A program made the translations under genes and the position numbers. Below the pieces are notes generated by a model that saw only the letters and a list, made by a program, of their open reading frames with translations, was not told the DNA's origin and searched no databases. Positions 17,614 through 25,717 of a stretch of DNA of 64,000 nucleotides are shown here, piece by piece. This DNA is from Thermoanaerobaculia bacterium (GTDB lineage: Bacteria > Acidobacteriota > Thermoanaerobaculia > Multivoradales > Multivoraceae): assembly GCA_022826745.1 (NCBI GenBank), contig JAJDUI010000036.1, positions 86,651-150,650 of the forward strand. Direction: 5' to 3'. Positions within the stretch are counted from its first letter, which is position 1. Every line of letters begins with the position of its first letter.

Positions 17614-20081
17614 GTCGCTCGCCGCTTCGAAGCGCCTGCCAGGCGCTTGCCGGCATCGCCATCGCCACGGTCGCTGGCGCCGCGGGGCCGCCGCCGAATC
17701 TCGTCGACATGCATCCCCACGGCGGCCAGCAGGGACGGGCCCTTCGGCTGGTCATCGAGGGCTACGGCGTCGCGGGCGAACTGGAGATCGAAAGCACCCT
17801 GCCCGGTTCGTTCGCCCGTCTCGGCGAAGCTCGCGACGAGGACCGGTTGCAGCAACAGAGGCGGCCGAACGACCGCAACCTCCAGGCCGCCGTGTTCCTG
17901 GTGGAGATCGACGCCGGCGCCGCGCCCGGGCTCTACCCGCTGCGCGCGGTCAGCGACGACGGCCTGTCGAACGCCCTGCTGTTCCGGGTGGACACCGTGT
18001 CCGAAGTCTCCGAACGGAGCCTGCGCGACGCTGGCGATGCCACGGAACCGCCGCGAATCGATGCACTGCCGGTCGTCGTCAACGGCACGCTGGACGGAGC
18101 GGAACGGGACCGCTATCGCTTCCCCGCGGAAACTGGCGAGCGGATCGTCCTGGAAGTCGAGGCGCGGCGCGTGGGCTCGGCGATCGATCCGGTACTCCGC
18201 CTGCTCGACGGCGAAGGCAACGAGATCGCTTTCAACCAGGAAGGACCCGGCATCGACGTCGACGCCCGTCTCGACTGGCAGCCGCCCGAGGCCGGGGAGT
18301 ACGTCGTCGAAGTCCACGACGCCCGATTCAGCAACCAGAGGAGGAACTTCTACCGCCTCAAGCTGATCGCCGCCTCGGACTACGCGTACGCCGACGCCGT
18401 CTTCCCGCTGGGGGCGCGCCGCGGAGAGGAGACGCGATTCGGGCTCAGCGGCGGCAGCGAGGCCGCCGCCAGGGAAATCGCCCGCGCCGTCGACACGGAA
18501 AACGCCTTCGACATCGTCGCTTTGCCCGTCGCCTCCAAGGCCAGCGCGGCCCTGCCGTTTCGGGTGGTCGTGGGCAGCCATCGCGAGGTGCTGGAGGGTG
18601 AAACGGCCGCCGGCGAGACCCTCGACACGCCCGTGGTCGTCAACGGCCGGATCGACGACGCCGGCGAGGTGGACCGCTACCGGATCGCCGCCCAGCCGGG
18701 CCGGAAGCTCCTGATAGAGGCCGAGGGCGCCGCGCTCGGCTCCTCCGACCTGTTCGGCGTGCTGACCGTCACGACGCCGGACGGCGAGTTCCTGGCCTCC
18801 TCCGGCGACGACATCCCGGACCCCGACACGTTCCGGCTGCTGTCGCCGACCGCCACCTCCTTCGACCCCTGGGTCCTGGTCGAGACGCCGGAAGGAACGG
18901 ACGAGCTGCACGTCACGGTCGAGGACCTGGTCGGGCGCGGCGGTCCGCGTTTCGGCTACCGGTTGACGGCGACCGCGAACGGCCCCGACTTCGAGCTGCG
19001 CCTGAGCACGGCCCAATTGACGCTCAACAGCGGCGCTTCGAAGCCAATCGACGTCGGCGCCGTGCGCCGCGGTTATCTCGGTCCGATCCGCCTGTACGTC
19101 GAGGAACCGCCGCCCGGCATCGAGGCCCGGGACGGATGGATCACCAGGGAAGTGCGCGACCTCGACACGCGCACGCTGGCGCGCTCCGGCCGGATCCTGG
19201 TCACCGCCGACCTCGACGCTCCCCGCCGGCGCTTCGACCTCGAGATCTGGGGCGAAGGCGTGCTCGAGGACGGCACCGTCATCCGGCGCCGAGCGACCAT
19301 GCCGGGGAGCGTGACCAGCGTGCGCGCCGGCGACGGCCGCAGCTACACGACGGAGGCCGAGCGGTCGTTCAGCGCTCCGTGGCTGGAGAGCCGGCTGCCC
19401 GTCCTGCTCACCGGCAAGCAGGGCCCCCGGCTGACCACTCTGGAGCCGGCGACGGTAAGGCTGGTCAAGGGCATGCCGTTCGACTTCGAGTGGAAGTACG
19501 AAGCCCCGCCGGGCGAAGAGACCGCGACCAAACCGCCCATGGTCGTCAGTGCCCTGATCGGCGTGGGCGTGGGCGAGTTCCGGGTCGAGACGACCGAGAA
19601 GGCCGACTACAACAAGCCCGAAGGCCGCAAGCTGATCCGAAGCAGCGACGGCACCCAACTCGACCGCTACACCGTGACCCTCACCGGCGAAGTCACGGTG
19701 GGCGGCCGCCCCGAGCGCCTCTACACGCCCGGCGTAACGCTCGAGATCGTCCCCGGCTACCGGATCGAGGTCACCGGAGCGACCGTCAGGTCCGGCCGAA
19801 AGGGCACGGTGGAAGGCGTCCTCCACCGTGAAGAGAGCTTCCGGCAGCCGGTCGAGTTGCGCGCCGACGCGCTGCCCACCGGCGTCGTCTGCGACAGCAC
19901 CGAAATCGAGGTCGAGGACGACGGCAGGTTCCGGCTGGCCTGCGAAGCGTCCGACCAGGTGGAAGCAGGGGACTACGACTTCCTGATCGCGTCGTCGTCC
20001 TGGCTGGCCGGCGAGAGAGAAGTCCGCGCCGCCTACACTACGGTGCCGGTGAGCGCGCGAATGGAGGTGAAGGGCAGATGA
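17610..20081 (+). CDS. Secreted protein with bacterial pre-peptidase C-terminal (PPC) domains
   Basis: 823 residues starting at a GTG that overlaps the previous stop (GTGA), with GGAGGTG just upstream. Signal peptide ALAGIAIATVAGAAG. Two PPC-like beta-sandwich modules are visible: VVVNGTLDGAERDRYRF to EYVVEVHDARF (about residues 150-250) and VVVNGRIDDAGEVDRYRI (about 340-450). The remainder is beta-rich, without catalytic motifs that I recognise. Such proteins sit in the same operons as PSD1/DUF1501 genes and are probably surface or periplasmic binding modules. It overlaps the next start by ATGA. Confidence 0.82.
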   Translation: MSRSPLRSACQALAGIAIATVAGAAGPPPNLVDMHPHGGQQGRALRLVIEGYGVAGELEIESTLPGSFARLGEARDEDRLQQQRRPNDRNLQAAVFLVEIDAGAAPGLYPLRAVSDDGLSNALLFRVDTVSEVSERSLRDAGDATEPPRIDALPVVVNGTLDGAERDRYRFPAETGERIVLEVEARRVGSAIDPVLRLLDGEGNEIAFNQEGPGIDVDARLDWQPPEAGEYVVEVHDARFSNQRRNFYRLKLIAASDYAYADAVFPLGARRGEETRFGLSGGSEAAAREIARAVDTENAFDIVALPVASKASAALPFRVVVGSHREVLEGETAAGETLDTPVVVNGRIDDAGEVDRYRIAAQPGRKLLIEAEGAALGSSDLFGVLTVTTPDGEFLASSGDDIPDPDTFRLLSPTATSFDPWVLVETPEGTDELHVTVEDLVGRGGPRFGYRLTATANGPDFELRLSTAQLTLNSGASKPIDVGAVRRGYLGPIRLYVEEPPPGIEARDGWITREVRDLDTRTLARSGRILVTADLDAPRRRFDLEIWGEGVLEDGTVIRRRATMPGSVTSVRAGDGRSYTTEAERSFSAPWLESRLPVLLTGKQGPRLTTLEPATVRLVKGMPFDFEWKYEAPPGEETATKPPMVVSALIGVGVGEFRVETTEKADYNKPEGRKLIRSSDGTQLDRYTVTLTGEVTVGGRPERLYTPGVTLEIVPGYRIEVTGATVRSGRKGTVEGVLHREESFRQPVELRADALPTGVVCDSTEIEVEDDGRFRLACEASDQVEAGDYDFLIASSSWLAGEREVRAAYTTVPVSARMEVKGR

Positions 20082-22555
20082 CACGTCTCGCTGGGTGCGC
20101 CGTCACCCTTCTCTTCGGCTGCGCCACCGCCCTGACGGGCGCCACAACCCCCGTCGACCTCGTTGTCCACCCCGCCGAACTCACCTTCGACAATCTCCGC
20201 GACGGCCGCAAGCTCCTCGTCACGGGTGTCCTCGACACAGGCGAACGCATCGACCTCACCGCCGAAGCCGAAGTCGACACCACGGGCGCTCCGGTTGAAC
20301 GCGACGAAGACGGCTACTTCACACCGACCACTCCCGGCAACGCCTCCCTCACCATCCACGCCGGCGGCCTCGCAGCCACCGTGCCGGTCACGGTCCGGGC
20401 CGCCGCAGCCGCCAACGCCGCGCCCCCCGTCACCTTCGTCGGCGACGTCCTGCCCGCCATGAACAAGATCGGCTGCTCCACGGGCACCTGCCACGGCGCG
20501 GCCAAGGGCAAGAACGGCTTCAAGCTGTCGCTGCGCGGCTACGACCCGGAGTTCGACTACCAGTCGCTGCTCTACGACATGTCCGGCCGCCGCTTCAACC
20601 GCGCCGAGCCCGCGCGCTCGCTGATGCTCGCCAAGCCGACGATGCAGGTGGCCCACGAGGGCGGCCTGCGGCTCGACCACGGGTCTCGCTACTACAACCA
20701 GATCCTCGACTGGATCTCCGGCGGCGTTCCTTACGGCGACCCGGAGACCGACCGCGTCGAGCGGCTCGAGATCCATCCCGGCGACGTCTTCATGCACCGG
20801 CCGGGAATGAGCCAGCAGACGATCGTCATCGCCCACTACGGCGACGGCGGCAGCCGCGACGTGACCCGCGAGGCGCACATCACGAGCAGCAACACGGAGA
20901 CGATGGCGATCGAGGACACGCCCTCCGGCCCGGTCGCCACGGGCCTCCGCCGCGGAGAGAGCACGCTGCTCGTGCGCTACGAAGGGCAGTTCACGACCGC
21001 GCCCGTCACCGTGCTCAGCGGCCGCGAGGGCTTCGAGTGGACCGCCCTGCCCCAGGCCAACTACATCGACGAGCTGATCGACGCGAAGCTCCAGCGGATC
21101 GAGGTCCAGCCCTCGGCGCCGGTCGACGACGCCGCCTTCCTGCGTCGCGCCTCGCTCGACCTCACGGGCCGGATTCCGAGCCCCGAAGCGGTGCGTGCCT
21201 TCCTCGCCGACGACGCGCCGACCCAGGAGAAGCGGAATCGCCTGGTCGACGAGCTGATCGCCAGCGACGGGTACGTCGACCACTGGACCCTCAAGTGGGG
21301 CGACCTCCTGCGCAGCAACCGGAAGTTCATGAGCTACAAGGGCATGCTCACCTTCCGCGGCTGGCTGCGCGAGGCGATCGAAGAGAACCGGCCCTACGAC
21401 CAGCTCGTCCGCGAACTGGTCACCGCCTCGGGCAGCACCCTCGATCAGCCGGCCGCCAGCTACTACCGCGCCGCCCGCGACCCGAAGGAGGCGATGGAGA
21501 CCACGACCCAGCTCTTCATGGGCGTGCGAATGGTCTGCGCCCAATGCCACGACCACCCGTTCGAGCGCTGGACCCAGAACCAGTACTACGAGATGACCGC
21601 CTTCTTCGCCGGCCTCGGCGTCCGCCCGGGCTTCCGCACCGGCGAGGAGATCGTCTTCGACAAGCGCCGGGACAACGAGCAGTTGCACCCCAAGACGAAC
21701 GCGGTCGTGCCGCCGAAGTACCTGGTGCCGGTCGAGGGCGCGCCGGACCTGGGCGAGGGTCTCGGACGCCGGGCCGCGCTCGCCGACTGGCTGACGTCGC
21801 CCGAGAACCCGTACTTCGCGCCCGCGATCGCGAACCGCGTCTGGAGCTACTTCATGGGCCGCGGGATCATCGACCCGGTCGACGACATCCGGGCCTCGAA
21901 CCAGCCGGTCAACGCGGACCTGCTCAACGCATTGACCGCCGACCTGATCGAGAACGACTTCGACCTCCGCCACCTGATGCGGACGATCGCCACGTCCAGG
22001 GCCTACCAGTCGTCCTTCCGGACGAACGAGTGGAACCAGGACGACCGGATCAACTTCTCCCGCCACGAACCGCGGCGGCTCAGCGCCGAGCAGCTCGCCG
22101 ACGCCGTTGCCCGCGCCACCGGCTCCCGTTTCGAGATCGACACCCTACCCGAGGACTTCGACGCCATGGCCCTGCCCGATCCGCACGTCATGACGGCGAG
22201 CATGGGCATCGAGGGCTTCCTCGACCTGTTCGGCAAGCCGGACCGCGAAACCGCCTGCGAGTGCGAGCGGAAGACCGAGATGAGCCTGCCGCAGGCGCTG
22301 AGCCTGCTGAACGGATCCATCATCGCCGACGCGATCGCCGACCCCGAGGGACGGGTGGCGAACCTCGTCCTCGGAGGGCTGGACAACGAGGATCTGATCG
22401 CCGAGCTCTATCTCGCCACCCTCGGCCGCCACCCCAGCGACGATGAATCCGCGCTCGCCGAGGGTCACTTCGAGGCCGCCGGCAGCCGCACCGCAGCCGC
22501 CCAGGACCTGATGTGGGCGCTGCTCAACTCGAACGCCTTCCTCTTCAACTCGTAG
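20078..22555 (+). CDS. DUF1549/DUF1553 (PSCyt2/PSD1) protein with N-terminal Ig-like domain
   Basis: 825 residues. Signal peptide MTRLAGCAVTLLFGCATALTG, then a bacterial Ig-like (BIG2-type) module (about residues 25-110). A modified PSCyt1 region follows with GCSTGTCHG (CxxCH) and LRGYDPEFDYQSL. A second Ig-like stretch lies around residues 225-310. DUF1549 then contains FLRRASLDLTGRIPSPEAV and CAQCHDHPFERWTQNQYYEM, and DUF1553 contains FAPAIANRVWSYFMGRGIIDP and FRTNEWNQDDRINFSRHEPR. It is the second PSD1-type protein of the operon and is paired with the DUF1501 gene 8 bp downstream. Secreted; reaction unknown. Confidence 0.9.
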   Translation: MTRLAGCAVTLLFGCATALTGATTPVDLVVHPAELTFDNLRDGRKLLVTGVLDTGERIDLTAEAEVDTTGAPVERDEDGYFTPTTPGNASLTIHAGGLAATVPVTVRAAAAANAAPPVTFVGDVLPAMNKIGCSTGTCHGAAKGKNGFKLSLRGYDPEFDYQSLLYDMSGRRFNRAEPARSLMLAKPTMQVAHEGGLRLDHGSRYYNQILDWISGGVPYGDPETDRVERLEIHPGDVFMHRPGMSQQTIVIAHYGDGGSRDVTREAHITSSNTETMAIEDTPSGPVATGLRRGESTLLVRYEGQFTTAPVTVLSGREGFEWTALPQANYIDELIDAKLQRIEVQPSAPVDDAAFLRRASLDLTGRIPSPEAVRAFLADDAPTQEKRNRLVDELIASDGYVDHWTLKWGDLLRSNRKFMSYKGMLTFRGWLREAIEENRPYDQLVRELVTASGSTLDQPAASYYRAARDPKEAMETTTQLFMGVRMVCAQCHDHPFERWTQNQYYEMTAFFAGLGVRPGFRTGEEIVFDKRRDNEQLHPKTNAVVPPKYLVPVEGAPDLGEGLGRRAALADWLTSPENPYFAPAIANRVWSYFMGRGIIDPVDDIRASNQPVNADLLNALTADLIENDFDLRHLMRTIATSRAYQSSFRTNEWNQDDRINFSRHEPRRLSAEQLADAVARATGSRFEIDTLPEDFDAMALPDPHVMTASMGIEGFLDLFGKPDRETACECERKTEMSLPQALSLLNGSIIADAIADPEGRVANLVLGGLDNEDLIAELYLATLGRHPSDDESALAEGHFEAAGSRTAAAQDLMWALLNSNAFLFNS

Positions 22556-22563
22556 GAGACTCC

Positions 22564-24018
22564 ATGCTCGTCATCCCAGGACAGTCCGGCCACACCTGCG
22601 ACGGCCCGACCCGGCGGGAGTTTCTCCGCGTCGGCTCGCTCGGCATCTTCGGCATCTCCCTCAGCCAGACCCTCGCGCTCCGTGACGCGCACGCCGCGAC
22701 CGTCGCTGCTGACGCCTTCGCCGGCGGCAAGGGCTTCGGCAGCGCCAAGTCCGTCATCCTGCTGTTCCTGCAGGGCGGACCCAGCCACATCGACATCTGG
22801 GATCCGAAGCCCGACGCGCCGTCCAACATCCGCGGCGAGTTCGGCGCCATCGACACGAAGGTCGACGGCATCCGCCTCTCCGAGACGATGCCACTGCTGG
22901 CCGATCAGGTCGACAAGTGCACCCTGATCCGCTCGATGAGCTACACCCCGAAGGGGCTCTTCAACCACACCGCGGCGATCTACCAGATGCTGACCGGCTA
23001 TCCGCCGGACCGGGTCTCGCCCTCCGGCCAGCTCGAGCCGCCGACGCCGGCCGACTTTCCGACCGCCGGTTCCCACGTCTCCAGGCTCAGGCCGCTGGAC
23101 GACGCGATGCTCCCCTTCGTCGAGCTGCCGCGGCCGCTCCAGGAGTCGAACGTGATCGGCAAGGGCGGCGCCGCCGGCTTCCTCGGCAGGGCCTACGACC
23201 CGTACCGGCTCTATCAGGATCCGAACCAGCCGATCGCGCTCAGCGACCTGGAACTCCGCGAAGAGACCTCCCCCGAACGCCTCGCCGGCCGCTTCGAACT
23301 CCGCAAGGGCCTGAACGCCTCCCTGCCCGAACTCGAGAAGGCGGTCGCCGACTCCGCTCTGGACGAGTACTACGAGAAGGCCTACGACCTCGTGCTCTCC
23401 GGCAAGGCCCGCCAGGCCTTCGATCTCGCCAACGAGAGCGACGAGATGCGCGAGCGCTACGGCAAGAACACCTTCGGCCAGGGCGCCCTGATGGCCCGGC
23501 GGCTGATCGAGGCCGGCACCCGCTTCGTCCAGCTCAACTGGCCCGCGGTCGCCAACGGCAACCCCGAAGTCGACTCCTGGGACACCCACGCCGCCAACTT
23601 CGCCCCGCTCAAGAACCTGCACTGCCCCGTCCTCGATCGCGCGCTTTCGGCGCTCCTCTCCGATATGGACGACCGCGGCCTCCTCGACGAGACCCTCGTC
23701 GTCGCCGTCGGCGAGTTCGGCCGCTCACCCAGGCTGGGCGTCAGCACCTCAGGCAACAGCAACTCCCCCGACGGCCGCGACCACTGGCCCTACTGCTACA
23801 CCGCCCTGGTCGCCGGCGCCGGCGTCTCCCGCGGCCAGCTCTACGGCGAGTCCGACGAGACCGGCTCCGCTCCCCGCGAGAAGCCGGTCCACCCGAACGA
23901 CCTGCTGGCCACGGTCTACTACACCCTGGGGATCGACCCGGCGATGGAGATCCTGAATCACCTGGATCAGCCAAGGGAGCTGGTCAAGGGCGAGGTGATT
24001 CGGGGTCTGTGGGCGTAG
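22564..24018 (+). CDS. DUF1501 domain-containing Tat-exported protein (second copy)
   Basis: 484 residues from ATG 22564, with TAGGAGA 6 nt upstream. Twin-arginine signal TRREFLRVGSLGIFGISL. DUF1501 body: SVILLFLQGGPSHIDIWDPK, WDTHAANFAPLKN, TLVVAVGEFGRSPRLG and GRDHWPYCYTALVAGAG. It is a more typical DUF1501 than the one at 14700 and is its distant paralogue. It closes the 13-kb operon. A hairpin about 100 bp downstream may end transcription. Confidence 0.9.
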   Translation: MLVIPGQSGHTCDGPTRREFLRVGSLGIFGISLSQTLALRDAHAATVAADAFAGGKGFGSAKSVILLFLQGGPSHIDIWDPKPDAPSNIRGEFGAIDTKVDGIRLSETMPLLADQVDKCTLIRSMSYTPKGLFNHTAAIYQMLTGYPPDRVSPSGQLEPPTPADFPTAGSHVSRLRPLDDAMLPFVELPRPLQESNVIGKGGAAGFLGRAYDPYRLYQDPNQPIALSDLELREETSPERLAGRFELRKGLNASLPELEKAVADSALDEYYEKAYDLVLSGKARQAFDLANESDEMRERYGKNTFGQGALMARRLIEAGTRFVQLNWPAVANGNPEVDSWDTHAANFAPLKNLHCPVLDRALSALLSDMDDRGLLDETLVVAVGEFGRSPRLGVSTSGNSNSPDGRDHWPYCYTALVAGAGVSRGQLYGESDETGSAPREKPVHPNDLLATVYYTLGIDPAMEILNHLDQPRELVKGEVIRGLWA

Positions 24019-24122
24019 GCAGCCGCTCACACACACGAAGCCGCCGTCCCATACACTGCGCCCGACGCGTTCCCCTCCCGATGATCGTCGCCATCCCGTG
24101 TGCCTGAGCCCCAACGAACGTG

Positions 24123-24154
24123 GAAGCCCGAGCCAGAACTGGCGCTAGGGCTTC
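24123..24154 (+). terminator. Hairpin downstream of the DUF1501 operon (possible terminator)
   Basis: GAAGCCC (24123-24129) pairs with GGGCTTC (24148-24154); inside it CCAG pairs with CTGG across a short AA loop. There is no U-run after it, so it is at best an imperfect intrinsic terminator. The remaining 229-bp gap (24019-24247) holds no gene I can see; G+C looks lower from here on, where the defence island begins. Confidence 0.35.
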
Positions 24155-24247
24155 CCCTCTGTCGCCCCACAGCTTGATCGTTGATGTTGGGCGTCTTGAT
24201 CCCCAACGCGCGTCTTAGTCGAGTAACACACGCAAGAGATCGAAGCC

Positions 24248-25570
24248 ATGCACTGGAGTTTCCACGAACCACACATTGACAAGATGGATGGGTTCACCGA
24301 AGAGACCGACATCTTCGGGTATGAGCCATTCGGGCAAGGGCTCGCCGACCTTCTGGGCACCGTGCCCGACGATCCTGTGCTGCTCGTGGACGGCGACTGG
24401 GGAACAGGAAAGACGGTGTTCGCTCGCCAGTGGGCCGGACTGCTGAGGCAACGCGGTCACGCCGTCCTCTACTTCGACGCCTTTTCCTCCGACTTCCAGA
24501 ACGACGCGTTCCTAGCAATCATAGATGCCGTCTACCACTTCGCAGTCGCAGAAGGCCTTCCGACAGAGGTCCGGGCGTCCTTCAGCGCCAAGGCAGCCAG
24601 AGCCGCTGCTATCGCCTTCGCGCGGGGAGTCGGCCGCGGCCTCGTCCCGGGCCTAGACCTCGTCGGGATGGCCGACGAGATCGGCCAGGCGATGGAGCAG
24701 AACACTTCCCAGCTTGAGACGTGGATCAACAACGCTCAAGCACGTAGAGAAGCGGTCGAGGACTTCCAAACCACACTGCTGAGACTCGCCGAGGCGGCTA
24801 TAGCAGGGGCGACAGCCGGGGAAGGAGCCCAGCCGGCCTCGGAGGATGCCAACCGGACCGGCAGCAACGGCCCTCCGCACCGCCGCTTCGTCGTCATTGT
24901 CGACGAGTTGGACCGCTGCAAGCCCGACTTCGCGCTCGACGTGCTTGAGCGGATCAAACACGTTTTCGGTTCTCCAGGCGTGGCTTTCGTCCTAGTGACG
25001 AACTTCCCGGAGCTCCAACAATCCGTAAAGGGTGCGTACGGCGATGTCGCAGCGGAAAGGTACCTTGAGAAGTTCTTCGATCTGCGTGTTCAACTCCCGG
25101 AACAGCGGTCGGCTCGGCACTCGCCTGACAAGACCCGCGTGTACGCACGTCGATTGTGGAGCGAAGTCCTCAAGATGGGCGGCCAGGGAGTGGATACGGG
25201 TTTCGACGCGCTTTGTTCGCTGGCAGCGTCCGAGAGGCTCACGCTCAGAACTATGGAACACGTTGTACGGAACGTCATGGTGCTTGCGGCAGTCGGTGGA
25301 AGGGGCTTTTCTCGCTTCGGACCCGCGGGAGTGCTCATTAGCTTCATACGAGTCACACAACCGGAGCTCTTCCGCCGGATCGAGCGGGGCGCCGCGAAGG
25401 AAACAGAGGCCGAGATCATGGAACTGAAGTTCGCTGCGCTTCGGCGGCGACACGAGATGTTTCAGAAACCAATGTCAGACCAAGAGCTCAGGAAGAAGAT
25501 GGGAGCCGAGTTAAAGGAGCCTTGGAATCTGCAAAGTGCCGCCCAAGCCTTGAGCTCATTTAGCTTGTGA
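24248..25570 (+). CDS. KAP-family P-loop NTPase
   Basis: 440 residues. Walker A GDWGTGKT (residues 49-56) and Walker B FVVIVDELDRCKP (from residue 214), with the D-E-L-D-R-C-x-P signature of KAP NTPases. A small-residue-rich stretch around 116-145 may be the membrane-associated insert common in the family. The C-terminus is helical. KAP NTPases are STAND-related ATPases often found in phage-defence or toxin contexts and thought to organise membrane complexes. It begins the island on the same strand as the restriction genes but is separated from hsdM by 147 bp, so it may have its own promoter. Its link to the R-M genes is by context only. Confidence 0.88.
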   Translation: MHWSFHEPHIDKMDGFTEETDIFGYEPFGQGLADLLGTVPDDPVLLVDGDWGTGKTVFARQWAGLLRQRGHAVLYFDAFSSDFQNDAFLAIIDAVYHFAVAEGLPTEVRASFSAKAARAAAIAFARGVGRGLVPGLDLVGMADEIGQAMEQNTSQLETWINNAQARREAVEDFQTTLLRLAEAAIAGATAGEGAQPASEDANRTGSNGPPHRRFVVIVDELDRCKPDFALDVLERIKHVFGSPGVAFVLVTNFPELQQSVKGAYGDVAAERYLEKFFDLRVQLPEQRSARHSPDKTRVYARRLWSEVLKMGGQGVDTGFDALCSLAASERLTLRTMEHVVRNVMVLAAVGGRGFSRFGPAGVLISFIRVTQPELFRRIERGAAKETEAEIMELKFAALRRRHEMFQKPMSDQELRKKMGAELKEPWNLQSAAQALSSFSL

Positions 25571-25717
25571 GTCGTGCCGGTTTGGGTGGAAGAGCACGAC
25601 GTGGAGTAATCCCGGTAGCCGGGCCGACAGCTCTTTACACGAGTCAGACCACCCACGGGGCCTACCGAGCTATCGCGGCAAGCCAAGGCGGCAGGTGCAT
25701 AGTCGAAGAGACTCCCG

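Noticed and set aside
24019..24247. Possible tRNA or attachment site at the left edge of the defence island
   Set aside because: No cloverleaf, no GTTC-type T-loop and no direct repeat matching the right edge near 34552-34673 could be seen.
25571..25717. Possible RNA gene between the KAP NTPase and hsdM
   Set aside because: No convincing fold or conserved motif; probably holds only the hsdM promoter.
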